Positions 21,657 to 32,859 of a DNA stretch of 64,000 nt are shown here, one piece after another (position 1 is the stretch's first letter; each line of letters begins with the position of its first letter). Position numbers and translations under genes: made by a program. This DNA is from Golubevia sp. BC0850 (taxonomy: Eukaryota; Basidiomycota; Exobasidiomycetes; Golubeviales; Golubeviaceae): the NCBI GenBank assembly GCA_012976225.1, contig JAAVVG010000020.1:434001-498000 (forward strand). Direction: 5' to 3'. The notes under the pieces were generated by a model that ran no database searches, was not told the DNA's origin, and was given only the letters and a program-made list of their open reading frames with translations.

Positions 21657-24600
21657 TTACTCTTCGGCAGCTTCGTTCAGAATAGCGTTGAGAGCCTTGA
21701 GACCTTTGGCGACTCCGTAAGAGGCGCTCGCCATCGCGCTCTTGGTACTCTTGTCGAAGATAGGATGGTTCTGCATTTCGCTGAGTCGATCACAATTGTC
21801 CGTGAGCTCAGATAGGATGTGCTCTCCTTGACTCCTCGAATTGGCTGGCAGGTTACCCTTAGAGATAGCGACGATAGACGAAACGATTGTTGTGATTTGA
21901 GTGAGATTCTGGAGAGCAGAGATTTGAGAAAAGGAGGAGGAGCCGAAATAGAGTGAGTATCGGTACGCAAATCAAAGCTAGCCGCAACTTTGAGAGAACA
22001 AAGACTCACCTCGTTCAGCTGAACTCCTTGAGCTCCCTCGCGAATCGCAGAGAGAAGAGCTTGAATTGAGTGCACGATGGCTTCCGTCTGGACTTCGATG
22101 TAGTTCTGTGATGTAAAGAAGAAAGGAAAAAAGACATTAGACAATCTGAGACTTCGCCAGATCTAAGGACTCATCAGCTCCAAGATAGACATTTCTTTCC
22201 TCACCCTCAATTCAGCCCAATTCTCCTCTCCGGAATCCTGACTCCCTCCGAAGCCTGGAGGAGTTTGATCTAGGTCGTCGCTCCCCATCCCGCGTCTTCC
22301 TGGAGTGCCAGTGGGCGAAGTCGGCGATCCGCGATACTCGCTGCCTCTTGAACCTCTTCTGGGAGAGGGAGACGAGCTACCGGTGAGGGATTTTGATCGA
22401 AGAGCATTCGAGATAGATGGTACCGCTGGAACAGAAGGAGCAACCCCGCTAGAAGCAGAGGAGACGCTCGCAGCTCTTCGCCTGGCATCTCCTTGGTCCG
22501 ACCTCCAAGATCCAGCTCCATTGGCAGAATCCTTCCTGGTGATGTCTGGCCTGTATCCCACTGGAGAATACCGACCCATGACAGGACCATTACGTGTCCT
22601 TGGCGAGAGACCTTCGGCTTTGGAGTTGTGATTGAATCGATCGTCGCCTGAAGCTCTGACACCACTGCTGGCAGCACCATTGACGTTTCCTCCTGGAGAG
22701 AAAGCGTTTGGATCGGAAGCAGATCGAGAGTTGGCTGCGTTGATGTGTAGAGGTTTGAGACCAGTGTGAGGACCTCCTCCGCTAGCCAAGGTGGCTTCGT
22801 ACTCTTGAGCCTCGCTCTTGCTAGCTTTGCGAATCTTGACTATCCTGACGACGTCCACAATGGTAGTGCTGACATGACTGGCAGCAGCATCCAATAGACT
22901 GACGGGAGAGAGACCATGAGAAGAAGCGTGATTCCTGCAGGCAGTCATGAGGTTGTTGAGAGTAGAGGAGCACTTCGACTTTAAGTTCTTGAGCTGATCC
23001 AAATCTTCCTTCGAGAGATCGGCTCCGGAGTTCTGCTCGAACTTAACGAGATCGTCAGTACAGAGGGTAGTCGCTAGAACAACAGTCTTCATGGCTGCAA
23101 GGACGTTGCTTTGAGTCTTGGATCTTGCAGCAGCCAACAGTTCATCGATCGAGCTTTGGAAGGCGGTCAGGTTGACGTCTGCGATTCCTCCTTTCTCAGT
23201 TGGAGTCATCAGTTCGTCGGCTTTGGCCGGTTGGACCCAAAGCTGCGAAGTGGCTTTTAAAGTTCGAAGTTCCGTCTTGGCTTGTTCATACTTCCTCTTG
23301 TAGGAGGTGACTTGCTGATTGAGATCCTTGATGACAGAAACATCAGAGTCTTTCTCCGCCATCATCTCGTCGTTGCGAGCAGAGAGCTGTCTGAGTTCTT
23401 CGATCAAGGAGGAGACCTCCCCTTTGAGCTCCTGAACGACCTGGAAAGAGAGACATGGAACGATGGAAAAGCAACGTCAGCGAGTCGTATTGAGAGAGGC
23501 TAAAGTTGGCAGTACTCACATCTTCCTGCTGAGAATACTCTTTCTGCAACTCCTCAAACTCTCTCTTCAACTCCTCCGTCGTCTCTTTCCCTCCCATACG
23601 TTCTCTATCAGCCATCAGAATTTCGTGATCTTCCTTGATCTTGTCCATCTGGCGCATCGTACTCTCGAGTTCAGAGTGTTTAGCGTCGTACCTTTCTTGA
23701 TGGCGTCTGCTCTCTTGCTCTAGATCTTCTCTTCGTCGCTGAGGAAGGGAAGGCGTAAATAAAAGACAAGAATGAAGGTCAGAAAGTCACTCAAAACTCG
23801 ATTCACATGCACATCTTCGAAATCGACTCACCTTTTCCTCCTCCACTCGACTTTCAGCTCCCTCCTTCAACTCCACGTTCTGAGCTTCCAGAGCTCCAAC
23901 ACGTTGCTGAAGAGTTGCAATCCTAAACTCGTAATCAGATCGTAACTTCTCAATTCCAAACATGTTTGGACCTTCAGCTTGACTTGCTCTTCCAAGATGA
24001 GGACTACTTTGAGTTCCAGTAGCAGAATTAGCGTATCCATTGAGAAATCCAGTTCCAACACTGCTCTGACTGAACATCGTGTTTCTATTGTTGTCATGTT
24101 CGTTATCTTCTCCGTCCATTTCTCTTGCTGAAGTAGAAGCAGAATCTCTGGTTGCATTACGACTCCTATCGAGGTCTAATTCTTCGTCTGATCCAGAGGA
24201 ACGAGAGCCTCTTCCACCGAGTAGTCTAGCGTTTCCACTGCGAGGTTTCTGATTCGAAGGATCTCCGTTGGCATAAGGGACAGCGATAGGCTCCTCTACC
24301 AGCGTTGATTTGGCAGGAACTATGACATCACTTGTAGATGGTTTTGGAGCTAAACCTTTCGCTTCCTCTTCTCTCCTGACCCTTTCTTCTTCCTCCTCTC
24401 TGACTTTCTCTCTCGACAGCCTCTCCTTTTCCTCCTCTTCTTCCGCCGCTTTCCTCTGTTCCATCTCTCTTTCCCTAATGATAGCTTCAGGTCTGAATTC
24501 TTCTTTCAAATCTGGGAATCTTCTCTCTAGCTCGAAGAAGACGTCTGAAGCCAGGTCTTTAAAACGAGTTCTGGGAAGCGTAGAGAGTTTCTGGCGAGCT

Positions 24601-25825
24601 TGATTTCGCTTTGGATGGAACTCTTCCCGAGCAATCAGGTGAGGAGAGCCTAAGGTTGAAAGGGAGGGCAAGAGAGGGAGAGATGAAGCTCTTCAGATAA
24701 GCGATAGGGTCCACAGTCCAAGATTTGATTCTGTACTCACCTCCAGTGTTCTGACCATTCCCTAGTCTTCTCATCAGCTCATCATACACATCTGTACTAA
24801 GTTCCGTAAACTGCTGCTTGCTCAAGCGAGTCAGCTTCTCTCTAGCCGAGGAACGTGGAGCTTGCTGATCTGCGAGCGAGGAAGTATAGAGAGGAGGGGA
24901 TAGAAAGGAGGTTAGAAAAGGGATTACAATCAAAACTGGTCTAGATTGATCAATGAAAGAAGCAGCTTAGTCGCATTTGAGGTTGCAGAATGAAGCTTTG
25001 AGCTGTCGCTTCGACAAGCCTGATTCACTCATCTTCCCTCTATGACTCTATGTTGACCTCGATCCTCAACGACAGCTGGATGAAGTGAGAAGGAATCCGA
25101 TCATTCCGAGCCTCTGGGCAGCCGGGAAGACTCGAGGAATGTTCGTATCTCAATCTCCAACCCAAGATCGTAGCATCCACACCGCCTTCAAAAGATTGGT
25201 AACCTCTCCCATCCCCTTCTCTTCTCTTACCTCGCCAGACTGCCTACAAGTACTCACTCTTTGCCAAATGGCTTTTCAAAAAGCCGAGTAGTTCTTGATA
25301 ATGAGTCCTACCAGTTCTCCTAATCTCATCGGTATCTGGTCTTGGCCTTCTAGTCTTTGTAGGAGGAGCAGAAGAGGAAGTGGATGGTTGTTGCTGTTGA
25401 AGATTAGAAGGACCAGAACCGATTCCATTGTGCGAACCATTCTGATAAGGGTTCATTCTGTCGTCATTTGGTGGAATTCCATTTGGGATGGATCTTGGAG
25501 AGTAGTCAGAGTTTGGAGCTTGAACCAAAGCTGGGTGAGGCGGTGGGCCATTGTTATTGTATCTGAATCCATTGGGTTGAGGTTGACCTCCTCCGGAACT
25601 ATTCGTTGAACCTGAGTGAGAGTATTGATGTCTCGATTGCATTCCATTGCCATTTGAATTGGAATTCATTGAAGGTGGCTGCTGCTGTTGCTGTTGCTGA
25701 ATTGGAGCTCTAGATTCATGATCGAAAACTGGCATCCTTCCACCACCAACTCCAACTCCAACTCCAGCTTGATTTGAAGATCCATAAGATTGTTGTTGAG
25801 GTGGCGGTCGAGAAGTCATTGCCAT
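21657..25825 (-). CDS. SPA2: Spa2-like polarity scaffold (GIT/SHD repeats, coiled coil)
   Basis: Seven exons: 25825-25258, 24869-24741, 24649-23832, 23738-23520, 23440-22205, 22105-22010, 21908-21657; 1,105 residues. Spa2 organises the polarisome at growing tips, linking formin, Cdc42 regulators and MAPK modules. Seen: a Q/N/P/S-rich N-terminus with a polyglutamine run; two Spa2-homology (GIT) repeats, SAREKLTRLSKQQFTELSTD followed by YDELMRRL, and ARQKLSTLPRTRFKDLASD followed by FFELERRF (residues about 195-275); a coiled coil spanning about 460-640 (E/K/R/Q heptads); a conserved all-helical region around 700-800; a serine-rich linker; and a conserved helical C-terminus (NYIEVQTEAIVHSIQALLSA, then CDRLSEMQNH). 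The first intron is long (388 nt). The start is the first ATG after stops. It is convergent with the WDR59-like gene. Confidence 0.9.
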
Positions 25826-26535
25826 GAGGAATGTGTTTCACTTGAGCAAGAAGAAGAAGAAGAGGGGGTGTAGCGGATTGGAATGTAGAGGAGATTGAAA
25901 GAAGGGGCCTTATGAATGGGTATTGACTTCAGCCTGCTGAGAATCTGGTTGAGGTGCTCAGATTTGAAGAGTCTGATCCAAGTTGATCCTGATCTGAATC
26001 GTTAGAAGATGCTTTGTTGATGATGATGAGTGGTTTTTAATTTGAGGTAGAGTCAAGGGCAGACTCTTCACGTGTATCGGCAAGTGAAAGGGGTTCAAAA
26101 AATGTCAGATTTCAGCTTTGGAACTAGGGCATGATGAGTGTCTAGATATGTGGCTCATGCTTTTGGTTGTGAATTAGGAGAGGCCAATAACACTCCATGT
26201 GAGATTGGGCGGAGAGAACGAGCCCTGGTGAGAGGTAGAGTGGGCAAGTGAGACCCACTCACTTCCAGGACAGATCATCGCACAGACACTCCACAACTCA
26301 TATTTACCCGCTGAGTTCGACTAATGTATCTTGTTATATAAATCTGTCTCAGAGATCGGTGAGACCGAAGGAGCCGAGAAAGGTTCAAACCATCATTTTC
26401 CTCTTCAAAGATTCATCGAGCCAGTGCTTTCAGTCCCTTTCACTTTGTGGTCTTTCAGCTAGATGTGGCGGAAGGGGAGCAAATTGATGATCAGCTTTCA
26501 ATCTGAATGGACGATAGCTCTTTTCGAGCAGAGAT
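25826..26535. promoter_or_regulatory. Upstream region of Spa2 gene
   Basis: About 700 bases with no gene that I can support. A GAAGAAGAAGA-rich leader lies just upstream of the Spa2 ATG. The rest contains the 3' end of the PITH gene and chance frames only. Confidence 0.4.
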
Positions 26536-27321
26536 CTATTCGGCAATCGAGTGACTCTTAATTTTTGAACTCACATTGGGAGCTGCCTCATAAACGATAT
26601 TCTTCGGCCCTTCTCTGTTAACCTTTGTGAATTCACCTTTGAAGCCCAGAAAATAAATCCTAATTGTAGGTTCGCTAACTGAACGAGGAACGAAAAGAGT
26701 GATAGAAGAAACTGAAGGAAACTTTGCAGGTTTAACAGGGTAGCTTACTACCTCTCTCGTCACCGCCACCGATAACTTCTGAGTAGGGGTTAAGTCTGAG
26801 CATGCATCAAAGTCCATGTCTATAAGTCAAAGAGAAGCCGAACAGAAGTAAGTAACGCAGGCAAAAAAATCGTCGAAGCTCTTCATTCCGACTCACTCTC
26901 TTTGTTAGGCCAAACATGGATTTCCTCTGGTGTCTGACCAGCAGGACCTGCTTTTATTAAAATCTCTCTTAATTTGACGTTGCCAGTGAAAGGAACGGTG
27001 ATGATGAGTTGGTCATCTGAATCGGATTCGATGAATTTGGTTTCGTCCATCCTACTATCCCATGGCTTTAGAGCGTTGGATCCGATTGAAGATGGTGTTC
27101 CATTGAGAATGGCAACCCCTTCTTGCGAAATCTGGGAATAGAGAAGATCTTGCGCTCCCTTTAGGAGAGGCAGAGGGGGAAGAAAAGAAGATTGAGTGTC
27201 TCAAAGGACCACTTCACTCTTCCACCCTTAATGAATATTGAACACTCACCTCTCCTGAAAGTAAGTGATCGTCATCATGTTCGTGTCCGCAACCAGGTCC
27301 ATGTTGATGATTGTGTGACAT
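26536..27321 (-). CDS. PITH-domain protein (PITHD1-like)
   Basis: Three clear exons: 27321-27250, 27158-26897, and 26819 to about 26570. The N-terminus is the typical His-rich lead MSHNHQHGPGCGHEHDDDH. The PITH domain (C-terminal domain of thioredoxin-like 1, known to bind the proteasome) follows with DLLYSQISQEGVAILN, LKPWDSRMDETKFIESDSDD, IITVPFTGNVKLREI and IRIYFLGFKGEF. PITHD1 proteins are small cytosolic proteins of about 200 residues, and this one fits. The 3' end is uncertain. Reading on from YEAAPN gives a stop at 26536, but GTGAGT immediately follows PN, so a short final exon is likely; I could not choose between candidates. The gene is divergent from Pop4 with 95 bases between start codons. 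Confidence 0.82.
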
Positions 27322-27416
27322 TCTTGTGCTTTTGGAGTGAGAGTGTTGCGAAACGAACACACTTTTCAATCTTTTGTGCTTGAGCAAAATTCTTCACCTC
27401 GAAACCATTCATCCGA
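27322..27416. promoter_or_regulatory. Very short divergent promoter, PITHD1-like / POP4
   Basis: Ninety-five bases between two ATGs on opposite strands. The two genes almost certainly share a nucleosome-free promoter. Confidence 0.5.
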
Positions 27417-28767
27417 ATGTCCAATCAAGCACCGACGTCTAGTTCAGACCTTGGTTCAAGTTCTAATGAGCTGAATTCCAAACCAGCAGCCCAATCTCTT
27501 CTAGAATCAGTCTTGTCCGAAGAAGGATCCACTTCCACTTCCGCCAAACGAAAACGGAAACGAAAAGATTCGATTCCTCAATCAAACACTCCAGCTGCAG
27601 AACACTACAAGTCAAGAGTCGATGGGAAAAGGGTCCAACTACACAATCCAGACAGACCAAGACCTAAGAATGATCCAAACGATGTCAAAGAGATCAAGAG
27701 GAGAGGTAGAGATAAGAGAGTTAAGAGGAACGAGAAGGATGCCTTCAAAAAAAAGCCTTCTTCTTCAATCTCTACTAAAAGCAAAGGAAAGCAGAACGTA
27801 GATTATAGCGAACTCAAAGCTCTGAGCAAGTTAGACTCGACTAAATATGGTAGAGGTAAAAGAAAGTTGACTTATGATTCGACGGCCGAAGAGAGAGAAG
27901 AGGGAAGAAGAGCTGGAGCAAAGTTACCTCTTAGTAGGAAAGAGAAAGTGAGCAGAGGTCTGATGGGAATGGATAAGGATCTGAGGTAAGTTTCTTCCAA
28001 AGAGAAGCTGATCCTCTTGTCGAGTGTGGCTGACCTCGAAGGCTTCCCTTTCTTTTCTCCTGTAGTCCTCAAACGCTTCACCCACTTCACCTTCTTTGGA
28101 CTTCCTATATGCATCAACTCTTGGGTTTGGTCGACATTGATGGTAAAATATCTACTGCTGCGCTTTCTTCCTCTCAAGGTTCTTGGACGATAAGTCATCA
28201 TCACTTGAATTCGATGCAGGTCAGCGTAAGCAAGGCAGATTTGTGTGGTGCTCTGATTCGAGGTGAGTGCAAAGGCAGCTGAAAACCGTTTCGATTCTTT
28301 TCAAGATTCTGACCTGCTGATCTACGGAATCATTCGACAATCTCAAGTCACTCGTTCCAACAATCCAGCCTTGGTTCATCTTTCCGGAGTGATAGCTTCA
28401 GAATCAACCAACACGCTAGTCTTGATTCCTCTCAAAGATCACGATTTCTTTCCTTCAGAATCCTTGGACTCGGGCTCGAAATCAAGCACTACTCACAATG
28501 TCAAGCCAAGGGGTGAGTGGACCTTCCCTTCATAGAATCAAACCCCTTTCCCGACTAACTTTTCCTCTCTTGCCTGCTCTGACCTCTCCAGTCATTCCAA
28601 AACAGAATTCAGTCTTTGCTCTTTCAATCCCACTTCCGAAATGTCCCTCTTCTACAGGTGACGAGAAGCAATGCCTCGAGTTCTCACTTCATGGAAATCA
28701 AATGATGCACTCTCTACCAGCCAGAACCTCGAGGAAATACAAGATGAGAAAGACCATCGAGATCTAA
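27417..28767 (+). CDS. POP4: Ribonuclease P/MRP subunit Pop4 (Rpp29)
   Basis: Four exons: 27417-27985, 28066-28262, 28348-28512, 28592-28767; 368 residues. Pop4/Rpp29 is a core protein of RNase P (tRNA 5' maturation) and RNase MRP (rRNA processing) in the nucleolus. Seen: a lysine-rich N-terminal half with basic tracts (SAKRKRKRKDS); a helix containing LHLLWTSYMHQLLGL; then the Sm-like barrel, SKADLCGALIRV joined over an intron to TRSNNPALVHLSGVIASEST, then RVIPKQNSVFALSIP and the C-terminal ARTSRKYKMRKTIEI that matches the family's 'R..RKFK....I.L' ending. The frame through 28263-28347 is open, but splicing it out restores the conserved strand and is preferred. Confidence is high for identity. 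Confidence 0.9.
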
Positions 28768-28960
28768 CGTTCACTCTGTATCTTCATCCCTCCTTCATTT
28801 TGAATCAAAAGCAATTCCTATGTAATGGAGCAAGAGTGCGATCGACCTACGTGGTGCGGATTCATACGGGCAGAAATGAATACCCGTTTTCGAGAAGACG
28901 AGAAGATGACTCATTTCTCTTTCTGGTTCCTTCTATCTCGAAACTTCTTGTTTTCGATAG

Positions 28961-29815
28961 ATGGCTTCCTCGACTCCTCTACCCAGCAGATTGAATCCTG
29001 GAGCTTGGGTACTGGTTATTGGAGCCAGAGGCTACCTCGGCACTCTCAGATCAACAGCGGTCGAAACAAAGTTACAATCACTTTTAGAGATCAAATACGT
29101 CACGACCATCAATTCAACCAACAAGACAGATGGTGGAGTTGATGAGAAACCTAAGCATTATGTCACAATCTTCATGAGGGCAAATGTCGAACCTAGAGAA
29201 GGAGAGGAGGAAGTCGTCGCAGAGGTGAGTGAGGAAGTTTAGCTTTGGCTTGTTGGATATGGATGATCGGAGGCTTCTTCTGGATACAAAAAAGATCAAA
29301 TTTCTCCTTAGAATCTTATGAGAGGAGATCAGAAGAGCTTTGTGGAGTTTTGAAAAGGAAAAACGACGGGAACTTCTTCCCTTGGCCCTATCTGACATTT
29401 CCATCTCCGCTTTACTTTTCTCATCAGGTCAGAGAACCGAATAAATGCCTAGGTTGGTTATGGATTCCAATCTCTTATCTTGAATCAGTAGCTGCTTCAC
29501 AGATAGAGCTGACCAGGCTGAGAGCTGCTGCTGCCTCCACTGGAAATGCACTTCCAGTCTCTTTGGAGAAAATGTTATAAGCTCAAAGTTTGGCTGAAGC
29601 TCTTAGAAGTTCTGGTGATGTCAGGAGAGTGGAGAAAGGAAGTCGACTCTCAGGGGAGGTGAGTTTACAGCAAAGAAGATTTGGAACGTCGAACCTCATT
29701 ATTTACTCTTGATTCTCTTCTTCTCTCTGTTCTGGAAAGCAATAGTCTTTTCAAGGAAGAGAACAATTTATAACTACTGGATCTTCAGCAATTCGAGAAG
29801 ATGTCTGAGACACGC
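28961..29815 (+). pseudogene. Eroded Nudix-hydrolase gene
   Basis: A first exon from 28961 to 29227 reads MASSTPLPSRLNPGAWVLVI, then KYVTTINST and KHYVTIFMRANVEP. A second from 29428 reads VREPNKCLGWLWIP. The strands KHYVTIFM and EP.KC.GW.WIP are typical of small Nudix hydrolases of the NUDT15/MTH1 kind. The Nudix box itself (GX5EX7REUXEEXGU), which binds the metal and does catalysis, is missing; the sequence passes from LGTLRST to ETKLQSLLEIK. A stop at 29578 is followed by more coding-looking frame (AQSLAEALRSSG), a GTGAGT donor near 29659 and a possible last exon to 29810. The simplest reading is a host gene that lost its catalytic core and is decaying; a shortened protein of about 145 residues could still be made. 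Confidence 0.6.
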
Positions 29816-30997
29816 TAGAGAGAAGACCTGCTCTAGAAACTATCAATTCTAACTGTATGATTTGTGACACCCAGATCTCTCTGCAAAGATGGGATTCCTG
29901 GAACGAAAGTTGAGGCAGTAGCAGCTACTTTTGATGTGAAGAAAGTGGATGGAGGAGGATGGGGAGCAAATGTTGGTAAGGTGGCAAACAGGAAAGAATC
30001 GATCCCCCAACCCATCAACGCATCCCGAGGCTTAAGTTCTTCTGTAAAGAGCCAATCTCGCCAGTTAGAAGCCATTTCCTCCCCGGACTGAAGTTGAAAG
30101 GAACTTCCGGATCTGAGAAGAGAATAGAAGAGACAAGGATAGGAGTTGCCACTAGGACAGAAGTTCCGAGGAAGAGAATGCGATGATTGTGCTCGTTCTC
30201 TAACTTTATTAACTGACGTTACACAGAAAAGAGATTGAATGTCCTTATACTTGAGTTGTAGGAGCCTTCTGACCCTTTGAATGCAATCGAAGTGACAGAC
30301 GTCATCTAATGCTCCCCACTCCACCTTCTAAACAGCAGCTCCATGCGGACTACCTCTGTCAACTCAACTCACCTTCATCTTCCCATTCAACCCAAATACA
30401 ATCCGTTCCGCTCTCGACCTTCTCATTCGTGTGGTTGTTCCGCTCTGACTCTGATTGATCCCGCTCTGGCTCGGCAGGGTTCTTGGGCGGCTGATGTTCT
30501 TTGTCCACTTAAAGAGTTGTCGAAGAAGCTTGCATGGAGTCAGGTGAAGTAACTGTGGATGGGGTCCCAGTTGGAGGAATGTCTAAGCTCATGACCGAAA
30601 GTGGAAGTGATTATCTTTTGTAGTAGGTTCTTGCTCTTTCTGACGCTGAGGACTTGGGAATAGGTTTTAAGGAGATTTGCCTTTCATTGACATTATTGCT
30701 AGTCTATCTTATGCTTTTGTACGAGATGGTTTGAAGAAAACTTTGACCGCCGTCGCCGCAAGCATTTGAGAGTAATCGGTCAGCTCCAGGAAATACCGGA
30801 TTGGGATGTCGAGACTGTAGCAGGTGATCGGATCAGGCAATTCAGTTTATCCGTACATCCGCGTCTTGAACTCTTGATTGAAAGGATGACGCTGATGCGC
30901 TGATGACGCTGACCAGAAGAAGATCCGTCGTGAAGTGAGGGAATCTCCTTCTTTCTCACCTCTTCTCAACTTCTTTCACCGAGCTCTACACTCTTCA
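29816..30997. other. Low-coding stretch
   Basis: About 1.2 kb with only short chance frames on either strand. A peptide reading FIDIIASLSYAFVRDGLKK around 30690-30740 looks protein-like but is closed on both sides by stops and frame changes. I could not assign a family. Probably decayed gene sequence. Confidence 0.4.
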
Positions 30998-31145
30998 ATG
31001 AAGCAGATTATTACAGGGTTTGGAGCTACTGGTTCACAGAGTGGATCTGTCTTCAACACCATCAGACCCAAAGAGCATGTCAAAGGAGAAGGAATTTAAT
31101 CAAGGAAAGAACATAGTGGATGCTAGTAGACTTGAAAATGTCAAG
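30998..31145 (+). pseudogene. NmrA-like (NAD(P)-binding) gene remnant
   Basis: MKQIITGFGATGSQSGSVFN at 30998 resembles the N-terminal Rossmann strand and GXXGXXG loop of NmrA-like proteins. About 25 codons later, in another frame, FNQGKNIVDASRLENVK matches the NmrA segment 'QGKNIVDAA...VKHFI' that normally lies some 80 residues downstream. A donor-like GTGAGT follows at 31146. No catalytic remainder follows in a sensible frame. This is a short fragment with an internal deletion, recognised by eye only. Confidence 0.45.
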
Positions 31146-32479
31146 GTGAGTTCGAGATCCAGACAGCTCAATCTTGGCTCGAAATGCGTCGGCTCACCCT
31201 CTCTCTTTGACTCTGACTCTCATCGTTCTCTCTTATCTTTAAGCTTCGAAGAATGCGTCAAGACCAATGGTCCATGGAGGTGGTAGATGACATTCTTGAG
31301 CCACCTGTTTTCTACATACTTTTCCGTTCAATTTTTCCTCTATTGAATCAATCTATCTCGTGATCGTATGACTACTGGACGTTTTCAGCTGCTGTGAATT
31401 TTCTTCAAGACAGGTTTGTTAAAATCTTGTTGACACCTCCATTGCAATCTTCTCTTGTTCAATGGTTATGTTCCTGTAACTTTGATGCTTCTTTTGTTCA
31501 GTCTCGGGAATGCAGTTGCTCGGATTGGAAAAATAGAATAAAAACCTCCTCTCAAGTTCCGGCGAAGGAGTTCTTCGCTTTGAAATGAGACTTGTGATAC
31601 CGTCGATAGATAGGGACCTCTTACAGAGCTTCACTGAGAGCTTTGTCAATTGACAGTCATTTTCGTTGGAGTAGCTCAGACGCATAAGATTTTTTGATTC
31701 GATTCAAGGAAATGCAGGTGACGGAAACAGCACTCGCTGGCTTCAACGGAACGCAGAGTCAGAGCGGCTCTCGTGGGATTTAAGAATCGAAGATGGTAAC
31801 AATTTGATTGCAAATGATCAAAATAGAAACAAACGGCGAGAGGTTTGGGTCAACGACCTTGGGACATTCGATTGAGATGGGAAGAATCGAAAGACAGAAA
31901 GTGGAGAATCTAGACTCACTGTTCCTTCCTTGAAGTTGGACGCGAACAAGCCGGTCCAAAGGTAGGAAACGATGATTTCGTCTCCTTTGACCTTTTCACT
32001 TCAGCCAGGAGAAGATCTCGTGACGATTTGGGTTGTGAATTGTGCTTTGTGGAGAAAAGCACATCCTCGCTTTGATTGACCTCCTCTTTTCGCTTCCTTA
32101 TCGTTTTGATTGTTATCCTCGTCCCTTGGAGACTGGAGAGCTGGGACTGAATGGGAGAGCCTGCGAGCCTGGTCGCTCTCTGTGTAACAAAAAAGAATCT
32201 CGAGGTGTTGTTACATCCGATCCAAGAGCTTAGTGATTTTCAAGACGTAAAGTTCAAACTGTAAAGAAGATGATGAGGGAAAAGTGAAATCTCAGAGCCA
32301 GGTGACGTTGTCGACGTTTCACTCAACGAGAAGCCGTTCCGAAATAGAAAAGTCCCTCAAAGTTGGTAGTAAATTATTAATTAGGTAGATGAATAAAGAG
32401 ACAAATCAACAGCCAAAAAAGACAACACGAGCTCAGATCTCGTCTGACATCAAAACCACCTCTTCCCGCCCTTCTTTTT
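31146..32479. other. Low-coding stretch, possible further decayed fragments
   Basis: About 1.3 kb without a supportable gene. On the minus strand around 32005-31935 a frame reads EIIVSYLWTGLFASNFKEGT followed by GTGAGT; this could be another NmrA-type piece in opposite orientation or the exon of an unrecognised gene. The region 32050-32230 carries only chance frames. Confidence 0.35.
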
Positions 32480-32821
32480 CTAAATGTTTTCAGTGAAGAA
32501 AGGCACTTTTTCCTTCCACCTTCCCTCCAAAGAACAAAATAGCAAATCGATTCCATGATCTCTACAAGCCAATTCCAGCTTCTTTCGAGATTTCACCCAA
32601 CGAACGTCCTCCAAATCACTCATGTTGACCTTGAACTGTAAATCAGTTGGTAGCTCTGGAGTGTAAATTCTTCTCAAAGATCGCTCACGAACAGTCTCAT
32701 GAATTTCACATTTCATAGACGACTCTTCAAATGAAACGCACAAAACGCGGAATTCGATTGTTTCATCCGAGGACCCATAACACAAAGCAACACAAAAGAA
32801 CAGGTAAAGTAGAGGATGCAT
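32480..32821 (-). CDS. Possible small secreted protein, unknown
   Basis: A single-exon frame of 113 codons from the inner ATG. The first 16 residues, MHPLLYLFFCVALCYG, look like a signal peptide with a cleavage-like small-residue end. The mature part has four cysteines (VLCV, KCE, ACRD, LFCS) and a charged central region containing SDLEDVRWVKSRKKLE. No family recognised. It begins about 40 bases after the stop of the RCC2-like gene on the same strand, so it overlaps where that gene's 3' UTR should be, which argues for caution. It could be a chance frame or the exon of a larger unseen gene. Confidence 0.35.
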   Translation of the reverse strand: MHPLLYLFFCVALCYGSSDETIEFRVLCVSFEESSMKCEIHETVRERSLRRIYTPELPTDLQFKVNMSDLEDVRWVKSRKKLELACRDHGIDLLFCSLEGRWKEKVPFFTENI

Positions 32822-32859
32822 TTCAAGGAACACAAAAGATTGGTTTTATGTTTGGAATT

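Noticed and set aside
28263-28347. Reading through a stop-free stretch in POP4 as coding
   Set aside because: Splicing it out joins LIRV to TRSNNP and restores the conserved barrel strand, and good donor and acceptor signals are present.
29833-30324. 163-codon minus-strand frame
   Set aside because: No recognisable motif, odd composition, and no splice or promoter context; it lies in the decayed stretch.
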